64,000 nucleotides of DNA from Aphidius gifuensis. Its lineage: Eukaryota > Arthropoda > Insecta > Hymenoptera > Braconidae. The notes below the pieces were generated by a model. The model searched no databases, was not told the origin of the DNA, and saw only the letters and a list, made by a program, of their open reading frames with translations. The translations under genes were made by a program, and so were the position numbers. The stretch covers positions 3,286,001-3,350,000 of the forward strand of contig NC_057793.1 of the NCBI RefSeq assembly GCF_014905175.1. Reading direction: 5' to 3'. Of the stretch, positions 49,001 through 55,607 are shown piece after piece; within the stretch, counting starts at the first letter, position 1, and each line of letters begins with the position of its first letter.

Positions 49001-51154
49001 TGTTGTTAAATGTAAAAATTCACATTGTAAAACAGTTGATAAAATAAGAAAACAAAAACGTTCGAAAAAACATTCTAAAAAACGTTGTACTTCTAATGAT
49101 TGTGATTATGATTTAAATATTAATATTAATAATGATGATGATGATGATAATAATGATGATAAACATAATAATAATTATTCAATTGATAAAATAAATATAC
49201 CAGAATATAAATGTATATGTCCACCACAATTTACTGGTTTAAATTGTGAAAATTCATTGGATCCATGTATTAATGAGCCATGTCAACATGGTGCAACATG
49301 TGATATATTACCACAAGGTGGTTATATTTGTAAATGTCCACCAGGACGTACTGGTGAACATTGTGAAATACTTGATTCTGAATTAACAGAATTTTTAATA
49401 CCAGAATTAAGTGGTGATGGATTTATTGAATTACCATGTCTTGAAGGTATATCAAAAGCATTTACAATTGAAATATGGTTTTTAACAAAAACAACTGATG
49501 GTTTACTTTTATATAATGGACAAATGAACAATGGACGTGGTGATTTTATCAGTCTTAATTTAGTTCAAGGAACATTGGAATTTAGATTTAATCTTGGTAG
49601 TGGAATTGCCAATATAACATCACCAGATCTTGTCAGTTTAGATACTTGGCATTGTGCTAGGATCAGTAGACTTGGTAGGGAGGGTTTACTTCAACTTGAT
49701 GATGGTACAATATCACGTGGATTTTCGGGAAATCCATTGACTGAACTCAATCTTGAAATGCCACTTTATGTTGGTGGAGTTAAGTAAGTTTAACAATCTT
49801 TTTTTTTCAGCTATATCATTTATATTTTTATTACATTTCATTATATATATCATTTTAATTATTTTTTTTATTTTTTTTTTGTAATAGACACTGGAGAGAA
49901 GTTCATCGACTTGCTGGTGCATGGACTGGTCTTTCAGGTGGTGTACAAAGACTCATGGTTAATGGTAAAACATATCAAAATCTTGCTGTTAATTTTACAC
50001 AACATAATACTGAAATATATGATGGATTACCATGTCCAAGCAATGAAAATCCTTGTCACAATGGTGGTGTATGTTTACCATTATTAAACAGTTATCTTTG
50101 CAAGTGTGCTAGTAGTTACAATGGACTTCATTGTGAATTTTGTAAGTTTATTTAATCACTAACAACTAATATTTATATTTAAAAAATTTTTTGAATTATT
50201 AGATTTAATTATTTTTCATTTTTAGTCATGGGTTATGATGTTACTGGTGGAGAAATATCAGATAGACCAGTAAGATTTGACGGTGATAATTTTCTACAAT
50301 TTAAACATCGCTATGGCAGAAGGTAAATTTAATTTAATTATTTTTTTTTTTTTTTCACTTTTTTTATAACAAAAAATTAACCATTTAATTTTTTTCAATT
50401 TATATTATAATTAAATTAGTAATACTAACACCACTTTTGGATATAACACAACTTCATTTGAATATTACGAAGATTCATATTCTGATTATGAATTTGAAGA
50501 AGATTTTGATTTTGAATATGATAATTATGATTATACCGAGTAAGTTTAATATTAAGCTTAATTATTATTAACAATATTTTACATGTTGGTATAATTTTTA
50601 TAATAATTAAAATTGTTTATACAATATATTTATTTGTAAATATTATTTTGATAGACGTAAAGGACAAGAATCAAATAAATTTGAGCTTAGATTACGTACA
50701 ACACATTCAGAGGGAATAATTGCCTGGATTGGACGAGGAAAAATTGAACATTTAGTGTTATCTCTTGATGAAGGCCATGTGGTACTTACATACAAGGGTC
50801 GAAATGATCAAGTTATCCTCAAAAGTAGAGTAAGTATACTTGATAAAAAAATATTTATTTGTGATTATTTTTAATTATTTTAATTTATCTTAATAGGAAA
50901 GAATTGACGATGGTAGATTTCATCATATCAAAGCAGCTAGACGACGAAAAGCAACAATTATACAAATTGATGATGAACAACCAAATAGGGTAGTTACTGA
51001 TACAACACGTTTAACAACAAATGGTAAATTATTTATTGGAGGTAAACCTGGACATCGTGGTATAAGAGGGTGTGTTACGGATTTTATCATTGACAAACGA
51101 CGGCTACCATTGGCAAGACGAAAAATTGAATTTTGTCACGACAACGATGTATGA
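851..51154 (+). CDS. Agrn: Agrin, 3' 22 coding exons (5' partial)
   Basis: Agrin is a secreted basement-membrane heparan sulfate proteoglycan; in vertebrates its C-terminal LG domains bind dystroglycan and LRP4 and organise neuromuscular synapses. Exons: 851-1060, 31511-31747, 37201-37416, 37505-37746, 38228-38414, 39757-39854, 42471-42603, 42718-42954, 43203-43499, 43748-43897, 43965-44225, 44314-44460, 44646-44882, 47487-47681, 47789-47962, 48066-48405, 48485-49783, 49888-50141, 50226-50322, 50420-50539, 50655-50829, 50897-51154 (stop TGA). They sum to 5564 bases, about 1853 residues, in one continuous frame. Module order is eight FOLN/Kazal, Cys-rich module, LE1, LE2, Kazal 9, linker, EB-like, EGF, LG, EGF, EGF, LG, EGF, LG, which is the agrin plan. 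No SEA domain is visible; the start (and any NtA domain) lies outside the window. Nearly all Kazal exons are phase 1-1. Perlecan and follistatin-like proteins are excluded by the LE pair between Kazal 8 and 9 and by the EGF/LG order. Confidence 0.93.
1061..6687. other. Agrn: Agrin 30.4 kb intron, first part
   Basis: AT-rich intron with many A/T runs of 10 or more. Apparent reading frames near 1640-2264 and 2752-3060 are T-rich or low-complexity, lack splice support and are not called. No RNA gene or transposon recognised. Confidence 0.6.
6688..7594. mobile_element. Non-autonomous fold-back (MITE-like) element
   Basis: Terminal inverted repeats of 32 bases, 28 matching: 6688-6719 (starts GCTGAAGCT, ends GCGTCTCGAA) and the reverse complement at 7563-7594. 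Between them a diverged unit of about 145 bases recurs: two copies forward (about 6825-6975 and 6985-7095), then three reversed (about 7105-7210, 7210-7350, 7350-7490), so the interior folds on itself around 7090-7130. Each unit has GAGCTATCC, a T-run, TCTAG, a poly-A run, GAAATGGTC and usually a GGGGGTAGGGGGTGGATTT-like G-rich box. No transposase frame and no clear target-site duplication. Superfamily unknown. Confidence 0.75.
12013..12027 (+). repeat. 15-base motif, copy 1 of 2, in a hairpin
   Basis: TGCAAGTGGCATCAA occurs here and again at 23593-23607, both inside the big agrin intron. Its seven G/C bases make exact recurrence unlikely by chance at this base composition. Copy 1 forms the 3' arm of a hairpin: TGCCACTT (11996-12003) pairs with AAGTGGCA (12016-12023). 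Confidence 0.5.
14351..14381. repeat. CT-rich microsatellite
   Basis: CTCTCTCTTTCTCTTTCTCT-type pyrimidine run within the large agrin intron. Confidence 0.8.
19627..19883 (+). promoter_or_regulatory. Candidate internal promoter and noncoding first exon
   Basis: Two TCAGT motifs (19627-19631, 19632-19636), the arthropod initiator consensus, lie about 25-30 bases after TATATATA tracts (19600-19625). The next 250 bases are far richer in G, C and CpG than the surrounding intron, peaking at 19713-19760. They end in AAC|GTGAGT (donor at 19884), a good 5' splice site. No convincing coding frame is present. I infer a first exon for a shorter agrin transcript that splices to 31316 or 31511. It could instead start an unrelated noncoding RNA. 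Confidence 0.45.
23593..23607 (+). repeat. 15-base motif, copy 2 of 2
   Basis: Exact second copy of TGCAAGTGGCATCAA, 11.6 kb from the first, without the pairing arm seen there. Confidence 0.5.
23803..23850. repeat. TTTTATTTA microsatellite
   Basis: Five or so tandem copies of the nine-base unit TTTATTTTA in the large agrin intron. Simple-sequence repeat with no evident function. Confidence 0.85.
25962..26138 (-). CDS. Small unrecognised open frame, 58 codons
   Basis: ATG at 26138-26136, stop TAA at 25964-25962, within the big agrin intron and antisense to it. The product looks more protein-like than the T-rich frames around it (MKDLHKHIRTIKYRNMHLLI and, later, EMGRDAVSHDKLFVSWMVQ) and local GC is raised. 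No family is recognised. It may be a fragment of a decayed or nested gene, a conserved noncoding element, or chance. Confidence 0.2.
   Translation of the reverse strand: MKDLHKHIRTIKYRNMHLLILDKETFTVISEMGRDAVSHDKLFVSWMVQTSSANNLKV
31316..31405 (+). CDS. Agrn: Alternative agrin 5' exon with signal peptide
   Basis: A strong acceptor (TTGTTCTTTTCAG) ends at 31315 and the exon ends phase 1 at AAAAG|GTTACA, matching the phase-1 exon at 31511 after an intron of only 105 bases. ATG at 31333-31335 (AAA before it) opens MKISLILMFLMSLKISQG, a textbook signal peptide (Lys n-region, hydrophobic core, SQG end), then CYIFPK and Glu at the junction. In the phase delivered by the exon at 851 it gives an immediate stop, so it can only be a 5' exon. 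It would need an upstream noncoding exon, for instance the one ending at 19883. The donor is weak and there is no expression evidence. Confidence 0.6.
31511..31747 (+). CDS. Agrn: Agrin exon: second FOLN/Kazal module
   Basis: Phase 1-1 exon after a TGTGTTACAG acceptor; donor TGTG|GTGGGT at 31748. Ten cysteines in the FOLN+Kazal pattern (DPCHSLNC at the start, PVCGTDGVDYPSVC in the core). NKT and NVT are N-glycosylation sequons in the last third. The start of the module (DPC...CS.G..C, then DYP in the Kazal core) resembles the first Kazal module of vertebrate agrin, so this may be the ancestral first module. If the donor is not used, TAA follows three codons after the last cysteine (31753-31755). 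Confidence 0.92.
31756..37200. other. Agrn: Agrin intron (5.45 kb)
   Basis: Intron between the second and third Kazal exons of the window; it formally starts at 31748. AATAAA lies at 31964-31969. Slightly GC-richer stretches at 31850-31935, 32800-33250 and 36400-36800 carry no supported exon. Confidence 0.6.
37201..37416 (+). CDS. Agrn: Agrin exon: third FOLN/Kazal module
   Basis: Phase 1-1 exon; acceptor after a long T-run ending AAATAG, donor CTCTG|GTAAGA. Ten cysteines; Kazal core SPVCGSNGKTYSNEC. Starts DPC like the previous module. The intron before it is 5.45 kb and the one after it only 88 bases. Confidence 0.92.
37505..37746 (+). CDS. Agrn: Agrin exon: fourth FOLN/Kazal module and start of fifth
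   Basis: Begins phase 1 after ATTAATTAG and ends phase 0 at GATAAG|GCAAGT, a GC donor. Encodes a full ten-cysteine module (KPVCARGGTTYKSLC core) and then GPCSDK, which supplies the first cysteine of the fifth module. Only the GC donor keeps the frame open into the exon at 38228; the nearby GT gives phase 1 and a stop after joining. Confidence 0.88.
38228..38414 (+). CDS. Agrn: Agrin exon: fifth FOLN/Kazal module
   Basis: Starts phase 0 after TTTAATAATAG and ends phase 1 at TGCA|GTGAGT. Joined to the preceding GPCSDK it completes a ten-cysteine module with core PVCGDDGISYGNEC. The phase-0 intron inside this module differs from the phase-1 borders of its neighbours. Confidence 0.9.
38415..39756. 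other. Agrn: Agrin intron (1.3 kb)
   Basis: AT-rich intron with poly-A/T runs. A GC-richer part at 39000-39480 contains antisense open frames that I consider chance. Confidence 0.6.
39757..39854 (+). CDS. Agrn: Agrin exon: sixth Kazal module, N-terminal half
   Basis: 98-base exon, phase 1 to phase 0, between TTTTCAG and TTCG|GTGAGT. It carries the follistatin-type cysteines and the first two Kazal cysteines (CVCPTNC). The rest of the module is in the exon at 42471, after a 2.6 kb intron that splits the Kazal domain. Confidence 0.9.
39855..42470. other. Agrn: Agrin intron (2.6 kb) splitting Kazal 6
   Basis: Mostly A/T runs. 41841-42059 is GC-richer and has a minus-strand 72-codon frame of balanced composition with no recognised family. 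40840-41000 is also less AT-rich. No splice-supported exon seen. Confidence 0.6.
42471..42603 (+). CDS. Agrn: Agrin exon: sixth Kazal module, C-terminal half
   Basis: Phase 0 to phase 1 exon between TGTTTTACAG and GCT|GTGAGT. It encodes GKDSNFVVNK and the last four Kazal cysteines with core ICGSDGTTYASEC, completing ten cysteines with the exon at 39757. Confidence 0.91.
42718..42954 (+). CDS. Agrn: Agrin exon: seventh FOLN/Kazal module
   Basis: Phase 1-1 exon after ATTTTTCAG; donor CTAA|GTAAGT. Ten cysteines; core PVCGTDGKTYSSEC, which is close to consensus. The tail EKFAVAAL leads into the Thr-rich start of the next exon. Confidence 0.92.
42955..43202. other. Agrn: Agrin intron (248 bases)
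   Basis: Short intron between Kazal 7 and 8 with a GTAAGT donor and a TTTCACAG acceptor. Nothing else seen. Confidence 0.75.
43203..43499 (+). CDS. Agrn: Agrin exon: Thr-rich linker and eighth FOLN/Kazal module
   Basis: Phase 1-1 exon after AATTTCACAG; donor CAAG|GTTTGA, a weaker site. The first roughly 25 residues are Thr/Met-rich (several TM and TTT runs, possible O-glycosylation). Ten cysteines follow, with a Kazal core SVCGSDLKIYSSIC. Reading through the donor stays open to 43579 with a hydrophobic end (see findings). Confidence 0.9.
43748..43897 (+). CDS. Agrn: Agrin exon: small Cys-rich (lustrin/WAP-like) module
   Basis: Phase 1-1 exon of 150 bases. It encodes a compact module with six cysteines including a C-terminal CC: PCNGDPPL, a DCGSG stretch, DCPSNSYCH, then RFARCC. 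The layout recalls the lustrin-type or WAP-like Cys-rich repeats of many invertebrate extracellular proteins. I recall no such module at this point in vertebrate agrin. The frame and both splice sites fit insertion between Kazal 8 and LE1. Confidence 0.75.
43965..44225 (+). CDS. Agrn: Agrin exon: GCC-motif segment and laminin-EGF 1
   Basis: Starts with a C-x5-GCCPDG motif matching the segment just before LE1 in vertebrate agrin, then a complete eight-cysteine laminin-type EGF module (CNCN, CNPETGQCECRPGVGG, CDRCMPGYWG). Two acceptors six bases apart, both in frame, could be used (AAAAG at 43961-43964 or TCAAG ending 43970), giving or omitting Val-Gln. Donor ATTC|GTAAGA, phase 1. Confidence 0.92.
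44314..44460 (+). CDS. Agrn: Agrin exon: laminin-EGF 2
   Basis: Phase 1-1 exon coding the second eight-cysteine laminin-EGF module. The run VREDCEQMTGRCVCKP is almost the vertebrate agrin LE2 sequence (RDDCEQMTG.C.CKP), which is the strongest single family identifier here. Introns are 88 bases upstream and 185 downstream. Confidence 0.95.
44646..44882 (+). CDS. Agrn: Agrin exon: ninth FOLN/Kazal module
   Basis: Phase 1-1 exon after ATTTTCAG; donor AGAG|GTGGGT. Ten cysteines; core PVCGSDGQTYDNEC. A Kazal module directly after the LE pair is diagnostic for agrin. Reading through the donor adds about 17 residues before a stop at 44935, with AATAAA soon after. Confidence 0.94.
44883..47486. other. 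Agrn: Agrin intron (2.6 kb)
   Basis: Reading through the donor from Kazal 9 stays open to TAA at 44933-44935; AATAAA follows at 44951-44956 and 44997-45002. The rest is AT-rich intron with T-runs and no supported exon. Confidence 0.6.
47487..47681 (+). CDS. Agrn: Agrin exon: linker
   Basis: Phase 1-1 exon of 195 bases, no cysteines, rich in Ser, Thr, Pro, Tyr and charged residues. It occupies the place of the Ser/Thr-rich region and SEA domain of vertebrate agrin but is far too short to hold a SEA domain. No clear Ser-Gly-Ser glycosaminoglycan attachment cluster is visible in it. Confidence 0.85.
47789..47962 (+). CDS. Agrn: Agrin exon: linker end and EB-like Cys-rich module
   Basis: Phase 1-1 exon. 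An Ala/Pro/Thr-rich start (ASRPTPATIRVVTA) leads to six cysteines: CTDDKDC, ISNSECINGGCIC, AEGY, then a last Cys. The spacing resembles the EB module of nematode and arthropod proteins. Acceptor ATTTAAG, donor TTTG|GTACAT (weak). Confidence 0.82.
48066..48405 (+). CDS. Agrn: Agrin exon: EGF1 and first part of LG1
   Basis: Starts phase 1 and ends phase 2 (AATGG|GTAATT). Encodes a Thr/Ala-rich start, an EGF-like domain with six cysteines (ACLSYPC to GLLC) and the first LG1 strands: PSFDGKSYVRM, FSIEIEFKTYAENGIILY, GDFVSLAIVNG. NYT in EGF1 is an N-glycosylation sequon. Confidence 0.93.
48485..49783 (+). CDS. Agrn: Agrin exon: LG1 end, EGF2 with insertion, EGF3, most of LG2
   Basis: A 1299-base exon, phase 2-2. 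It completes LG1 (YVQFRYNLGNGP to GLLGCIKQLKINRG), then carries EGF2, EGF3 (CINEPCQHGATC to GEHC) and LG2 up to LYVGGVK. EGF2 is interrupted after its third cysteine by about 100 residues rich in Lys/Arg, Asp and Asn with three C-x4-C motifs (48918-48935, 49011-49028, 49086-49103) and a GAT/AAT triplet repeat near 49120-49165. EGF2 resumes as EYKCICPPQFTGLNC. LG2 lacks the KSRK-type insert known at the vertebrate Y (A) site, and no intron lies there. Confidence 0.92.
49888..50141 (+). CDS. Agrn: Agrin exon: LG2 end and EGF4
   Basis: Phase 2 to phase 1. It completes LG2 (HWREVHRLAGAWTGLSGGVQ) and encodes EGF4 with six cysteines (PCPSNENPC to LHC). As in vertebrate agrin, this end of LG2 has no cysteine pair. 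NFT is an N-glycosylation sequon. Confidence 0.93.
50226..50322 (+). CDS. Agrn: Agrin exon: start of LG3
   Basis: 97 bases, phase 1 to 2. Encodes FMGYDVTGGEISDRPVRFDG and the first LG3 strand (NFLQFKHRYGRR). It ends where vertebrate agrin LG3 has the Z (B) splice junction, just before the ...NHFELSLRTEATQG strand. Confidence 0.92.
50420..50539 (+). CDS. Agrn: Agrin symmetric (likely cassette) exon at LG3 Z-site position
   Basis: 120 bases, exactly 40 codons, phase 2-2, so skipping keeps the frame (..GRR joins ..RKGQESNKFELRLR). Encodes NTNTTFGYNTTSFEYY then an Asp/Glu/Tyr-rich run (EYYEDSYSDYEFEEDF). Two NTT sequons. The Tyr residues sit in acidic context as in tyrosine-sulfation sites. Acceptor AATTAAATTAG lacks a good pyrimidine tract, which fits regulated use; donor ACCGA|GTAAGT is strong. 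Position matches the vertebrate agrin Z exons; sequence does not. Confidence 0.8.
50655..50829 (+). CDS. Agrn: Agrin exon: middle of LG3
   Basis: Phase 2 to 0. Encodes NKFELRLRTTHSEGIIAWIG, the counterpart of the vertebrate FELSLRTEATQGLVLW strands, followed by EHLVLSLDEGHVVLTYKG. Acceptor TTTGATAG, donor AGTAGA|GTAAGT. Confidence 0.93.
50897..51154 (+). CDS. Agrn: Agrin last coding exon: end of LG3
   Basis: Starts phase 0 after TCTTAATAG and ends at TGA 51152-51154. It encodes the last LG3 strands (RFHHIKAARRRKATIIQID, LFIGGKPGHRGIRGCV) and closes with EFCHDNDV; the two cysteines should form the usual LG C-terminal disulfide. AATAAA occurs at 51163-51168 and again near 51479-51488; the latter leaves a more normal 3' UTR. 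Confidence 0.94.
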   Translation, partial: ERIDDGRFHHIKAARRRKATIIQIDDEQPNRVVTDTTRLTTNGKLFIGGKPGHRGIRGCVTDFIIDKRRLPLARRKIEFCHDNDV

Positions 51155-54100
51155 TAACAATCAATAAATCCTACAACATTTAAATCTAATTGGATAAGAT
51201 AACGACAAACAAAAAAAAAAACAAGTCCGTTAAATTCAAAATAATAATTAATTTAATTTATATATATACAAAAAAAAATACTCATATAGATAAAAATGAT
51301 CTCGTTGATCAATTGTGAAGCAACGAACATAAAAAAAATTAAAAAAAAATGTATTAAAGTGTGTTAGAAGGTGAAAAATAATTTTAAAAAAAATATAAAG
51401 TGCTACATTTTCATCGAAGGACAATAATAATATATTTTTAAGATTAAAAAAAAATAAAAATAATAAAATAATATAATTAATAAATAAACAATTGTGCAGC
51501 GTTAATATAAATATATAAATAATATAAATATAATAATTGACTATAGAAATTTAGCAATTATATAATTTTTTCTTTTTTTTCGAAAAAAGTAAAAAGAGTC
51601 AAATGAATAATACTGTCTTAGTTAAAATATTAATAATTAAAAAAATATATTGTACCAAGACTGACTAATATGGGGAAAAAAAAAAAAAAAAAAGAAATTG
51701 ATTTAAAAGAAAAAAAAATTAAATAAATAAAATTGGTGTTATGTTTGAATGTACGGTAGAGAAATTTAAATTTATGTATTATTAGATAGATTATGTATTT
51801 TAATGGACTGTTGATTTATCAAAATAGATCATATTGTTTTAAAATTGTAGGTGCTTTTTATAAATATATCATTTATAAAAACCAAGGCATTTAAAAATAA
51901 GAAAGAAAAATAAATTAATAAAAATATTATCATTATTAAACACATATGAATATAAAAAATAATAATAAAAAAGTATAACATTCCATATAATGGATACCTC
52001 GAAAGATAAATAAATAATAAATAATTATCAAAGTTTAAATGGATAAATAATAAATAAATAATTGTAAAGACAGTGTGAATGTATGAGTCATAAAATAGTT
52101 TGTAAATAAACGTAAAAAATTCATTTATCAATTTAAATATAATATAACGTTAAATAATCAACATAATATTGTTAACTAACGACCTAATGGGCCTTTTAAT
52201 CGTCATATCTTCACGGCTTAATTAAATTTATAAACAATTAATTTTTATTTCAACAAAATTGTTCTTCCCCCAGCACGAAATTAATTACTCACAAATAAAT
52301 AATATCATAGTTTTTAAATTTTTTAATAATTTATTTTGTTTAATTATCCAGCAATGTTTAGTCTTAAGAATAATATACGTATATGAAGCGAAATTAAATA
52401 TGTATGAGTCTATGAATATTTTATTTTAATTTTCTTTATTTTAGTAAATTTTATTTTTAATATAAAAAATGCAAACTGCGGTAGTTTATTGTAAAATATA
52501 ATAAGCTAGTCGAGATATAAATTAACTTGTGTGTTATAAAAATATTTTTATTTTAATTATACAATAATATTGTCTATTGAAGAATAATAATAGGTCAAAA
52601 GACTCTACACGTAACTCCTGAGAAAAACAAAACAGTATTTCACAAATGAAAATAATAAAAAGCACAAAATAATGAATTTATCTTGCCTCAAAATGCAATC
52701 AACGTAGGTGACCTAATAAATAAGCTCCAAATAAAAAATAATTTTAAAAAAAATTGTTGTGGTCATACTGAGTTATCTAAGACAAAAAAAAAATTAAATT
52801 CTGCCTCAAATATTAACGAATTAAGCAATAAAAAAAAATCATTATATTATATTAATTTATAAAAAAAAAAAACAATTTTTAAAATAATAATTTAACAAAA
52901 ATTGATAAAAAGCAATTCGACATATCTAATTTTTTTGTGAAAAAATGTATCAATTTTATAATATCCATGAAAAATTTTCCAGCACAATTTAACATATCGA
53001 AAAAAAAACAAAGATTAACATATCCTGAGGCGTTTAATAAATTTATTTAAAAAGTCATAAATAAATAAATAAATAAATGAAATATAACAGCTAAAATACG
53101 TTCGATAATTTTGAAAAATAAAATTAAACATTCAGAGGATACAAAACAAGTACAATTTACCCTTCCAATTAAGTTTAAAAAAAAATAATAAGAAAATTCC
53201 TAAAAAGATTATAGTAAACTGGATCAAGTTTTTAAAATCCTGTTTCGAGCTTTATTCGTAAATATAGGTTCAATTTGAATGATTAAATGCGCCATATGAT
53301 TAAATACTCTTTTTTAAAAATGTCATCTTCGCGTGACAAATCCAATTTTACAAAAATTATAAAATACTGCCAAATTTATAAAACCGGCAAGAGAAAAAAA
53401 AATTATATTATTATAACTTATTGCAATAACTAAAAACCTAATTTTTATTAATTTTAATTAATTTTTATTTCACGCGAAGGTAAGCCTCAATTAATTTTTT
53501 ACTTTAATACTGTCAATATACGTTTGACTGTTAAATTCTGAATATAAAAAAATGGATAATTAAATAATAAATTTAAAGCTAAAAAAGAAAAATTAAATTA
53601 AATAAAAAACTGGAGTTACATAACTGTGTAATAAAAAAAAAAAAAAAATGCGCATTGTAAAGTGACTGTATATAAATTAAATATATGAAATGAAAAAGAA
53701 AAATAATTTTTAGTTATAACATTTACCCTGAATTATCCTACAATTGGGAATTTTTGAGGAAATAATTTTTTTTAAGTTATATAAAGAGCCGATTATATAA
53801 AAATATTTACGGGAGGTGGTTAAGGAATAAATAAAGATAATGTTAGATTTTTTCCAAAATTTTCTACGCAATCGGTAAGGGGTAGATTGGGGTAGGTTCA
53901 GATATAAACTCATCTTTACTCATTCTTTTTTGAGAAATAATTTTTTTGAGTTAAATAAAGAGCCAATTATATGAAAATAATTACAAGAGAAGATTAAGGG
54001 ATAAATGAAGATAATGGGAAAAAAAATAATTTCTTTAAAAATTCCATAATATCAGCTTCTAGTAAAAAATAAATAACACAATTAATTTTTTTTTGTTGTA

Positions 54101-54266
54101 AAAATTTATGGCCTTATCACATTGCACATAATTCATTCAATTTTTCTCAAAATATTTACAACTTAATCTTTTCAATCATACACATGCATTCAAACATTTT
54201 TTATAATTCAATTTATAAGCTTTTTTAAAATATATTATTATTTTTTTTGTTTAATTATTCAGTACT
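51155..54266. other. Agrin 3' UTR and convergent intergenic region
   Basis: The first few hundred bases should be the agrin 3' UTR, with AATAAA at 51163-51168 and 51479-51488. The remainder is AT-rich, contains a diverged direct repeat (53752-53853 and 53928-54018), and no gene is seen. Confidence 0.6.
53752..54018. repeat. Diverged direct repeat, two copies of about 95 bases
   Basis: Copy A at about 53752-53853 and copy B at about 53928-54018 share GA(G)GAAATAATTTTTTT, AAATAAAGAGCC or ATAAAGAGCCG, a TTATAT core, then AAGG.ATAAAT.AAGATAATG. Spacing is about 176 bases. Probably an old segmental duplication or transposon remnant. Confidence 0.65.
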
Positions 54267-55607
54267 TTAAAAAAGTGGAGTGTCTTTCCTTGCATCTTCA
54301 ATTTTTTGTTTAAGCGTTGTTCTTATTTCGTTGATTGGTTTTATTAAAAAAACTGGAACATTATCATCTCGTCTCTGAAATAAAATTAAATTTACAAAAT
54401 ATTAATATAAAATTTATTTATTATTGGATCAATAAATTATTTTTCCAATGAATTACCTGGAACAAGCATTCTCCTTCAAATGCAACATATCCCTGTTTCC
54501 TCGCTCTCAATAAAATTCCCACACATTTATCACTAATTGCAACGTAAATATTAAATAATTCACCAAAAAGAATTCCAGTTATTTGTGGATCATCCTTGCA
54601 TGGTGTTCCATTTTGATAAATAACTTCACACATTTCTAATATTTCTCGTAACACGTGTGCTATTGCTTTTCGTCCTCGTATATCCGATTGAGATCCAGCA
54701 ATTGGTCTTGATAAATTAATAAAAAATATTAAACAATAAAATAATATTTAAGATAAACTTAATTTCAAATGAATTAATAAATACCTTCCATATTCTTCCT
54801 TGGAGAATTTTGGTCTTTCTAAATTCATTCCACTTGTAAATGGATTTTTACTTTGAGTTGACACGTGATTATTTGCGTGTTGATTAAAATGAGCTACTTT
54901 ATCACTCAATGATTCCTGTAAACACAAAAAAAATATAATCTCAATCAATAAATATTTTAATTCATAAAAAAAGAAAATAAACAAACTATAAAAAATTAAA
55001 ATAAACTTTTATTTAAAAAATGAACTCTACCGAAAATTATTCTTAACAAAAAAATATTATACTAAAGACAAATAAATAAATAAAATAATATAAAAATATA
55101 AATTAGTTACTGTTTAATGAACCGACAAATGATGACTGCAAAAATTTTTCAAGGTGATAATTGATTGCATATAAAATTATAAAATAATATTATATATAAA
55201 AATTGACAAATCATAGCTCAATAAACACTTAAATTATTTACATATTAATAAGTCAAACAATTTGACTATTGGACAGTTTTAAAAAGTTAAGAACGTTGGA
55301 CAATATCCAAAACACTAGCAGACTATAATTTGGCCCTGACCATAAATGAATCATGGCATCTTGACAATTTTTTTTTATCTTTTTGTACACTCATCTTGAA
55401 CGTGATTATCACCTTATTTATTAAAAATAATTAAAACAAACTAATGAAAAAAAAAAAAAATATTTAAAATAATTTTATTTAATAACTAACATTTTTAAAA
55501 TTATTAAATTTATATTTTTAAAATTATTAAATTTATATTTTTTAAATTATTGAATTTATATATTTTGAATAAATAATTATTAAACTTACAAACATAGCTG
55601 ATGACAT
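54267..55607 (-). CDS. Abra: Costars-domain protein, ABRA/STARS family
   Basis: Actin-binding Rho-activating proteins bind F-actin and promote Rho/MRTF-SRF signalling in vertebrate striated muscle; insects have short homologues. Exons (minus strand): 55607-55590, 54915-54785, 54706-54457, 54374-54267, giving 168 residues. The first coding exon holds only MSSAMF before GTAAGT. Residues 7-49 start ESLSDKVAHFNQHANNH; EEYGRPIAGS spans the exon 2/3 junction at about residue 50. The costars domain follows: HVLREILEMCEVI, then GILFGELFNIYVAISDKCVG, LLRARKQGYVAFEGECLFQ. The last exon gives RRDDNVPVFLIKPINEIR. Residue phases agree at every junction. Acceptors are weak in pyrimidines but the protein match is clear. 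Length suits the short invertebrate form rather than the roughly 380-residue vertebrate ABRA. Confidence 0.9.
55492..55562. repeat. Tandem repeat, about three units of 24 bases
   Basis: Unit roughly TTTTTAAAATTATTAAATTTATA, within the first intron of the ABRA-like gene, just downstream of its first coding exon. Low-complexity AT repeat. Confidence 0.7.

Noticed and set aside
48847..49047. Alternative-frame open reading inside the large EGF/LG exon
   Set aside because: Shadow of the true agrin frame, which contains the EGF and LG signatures.
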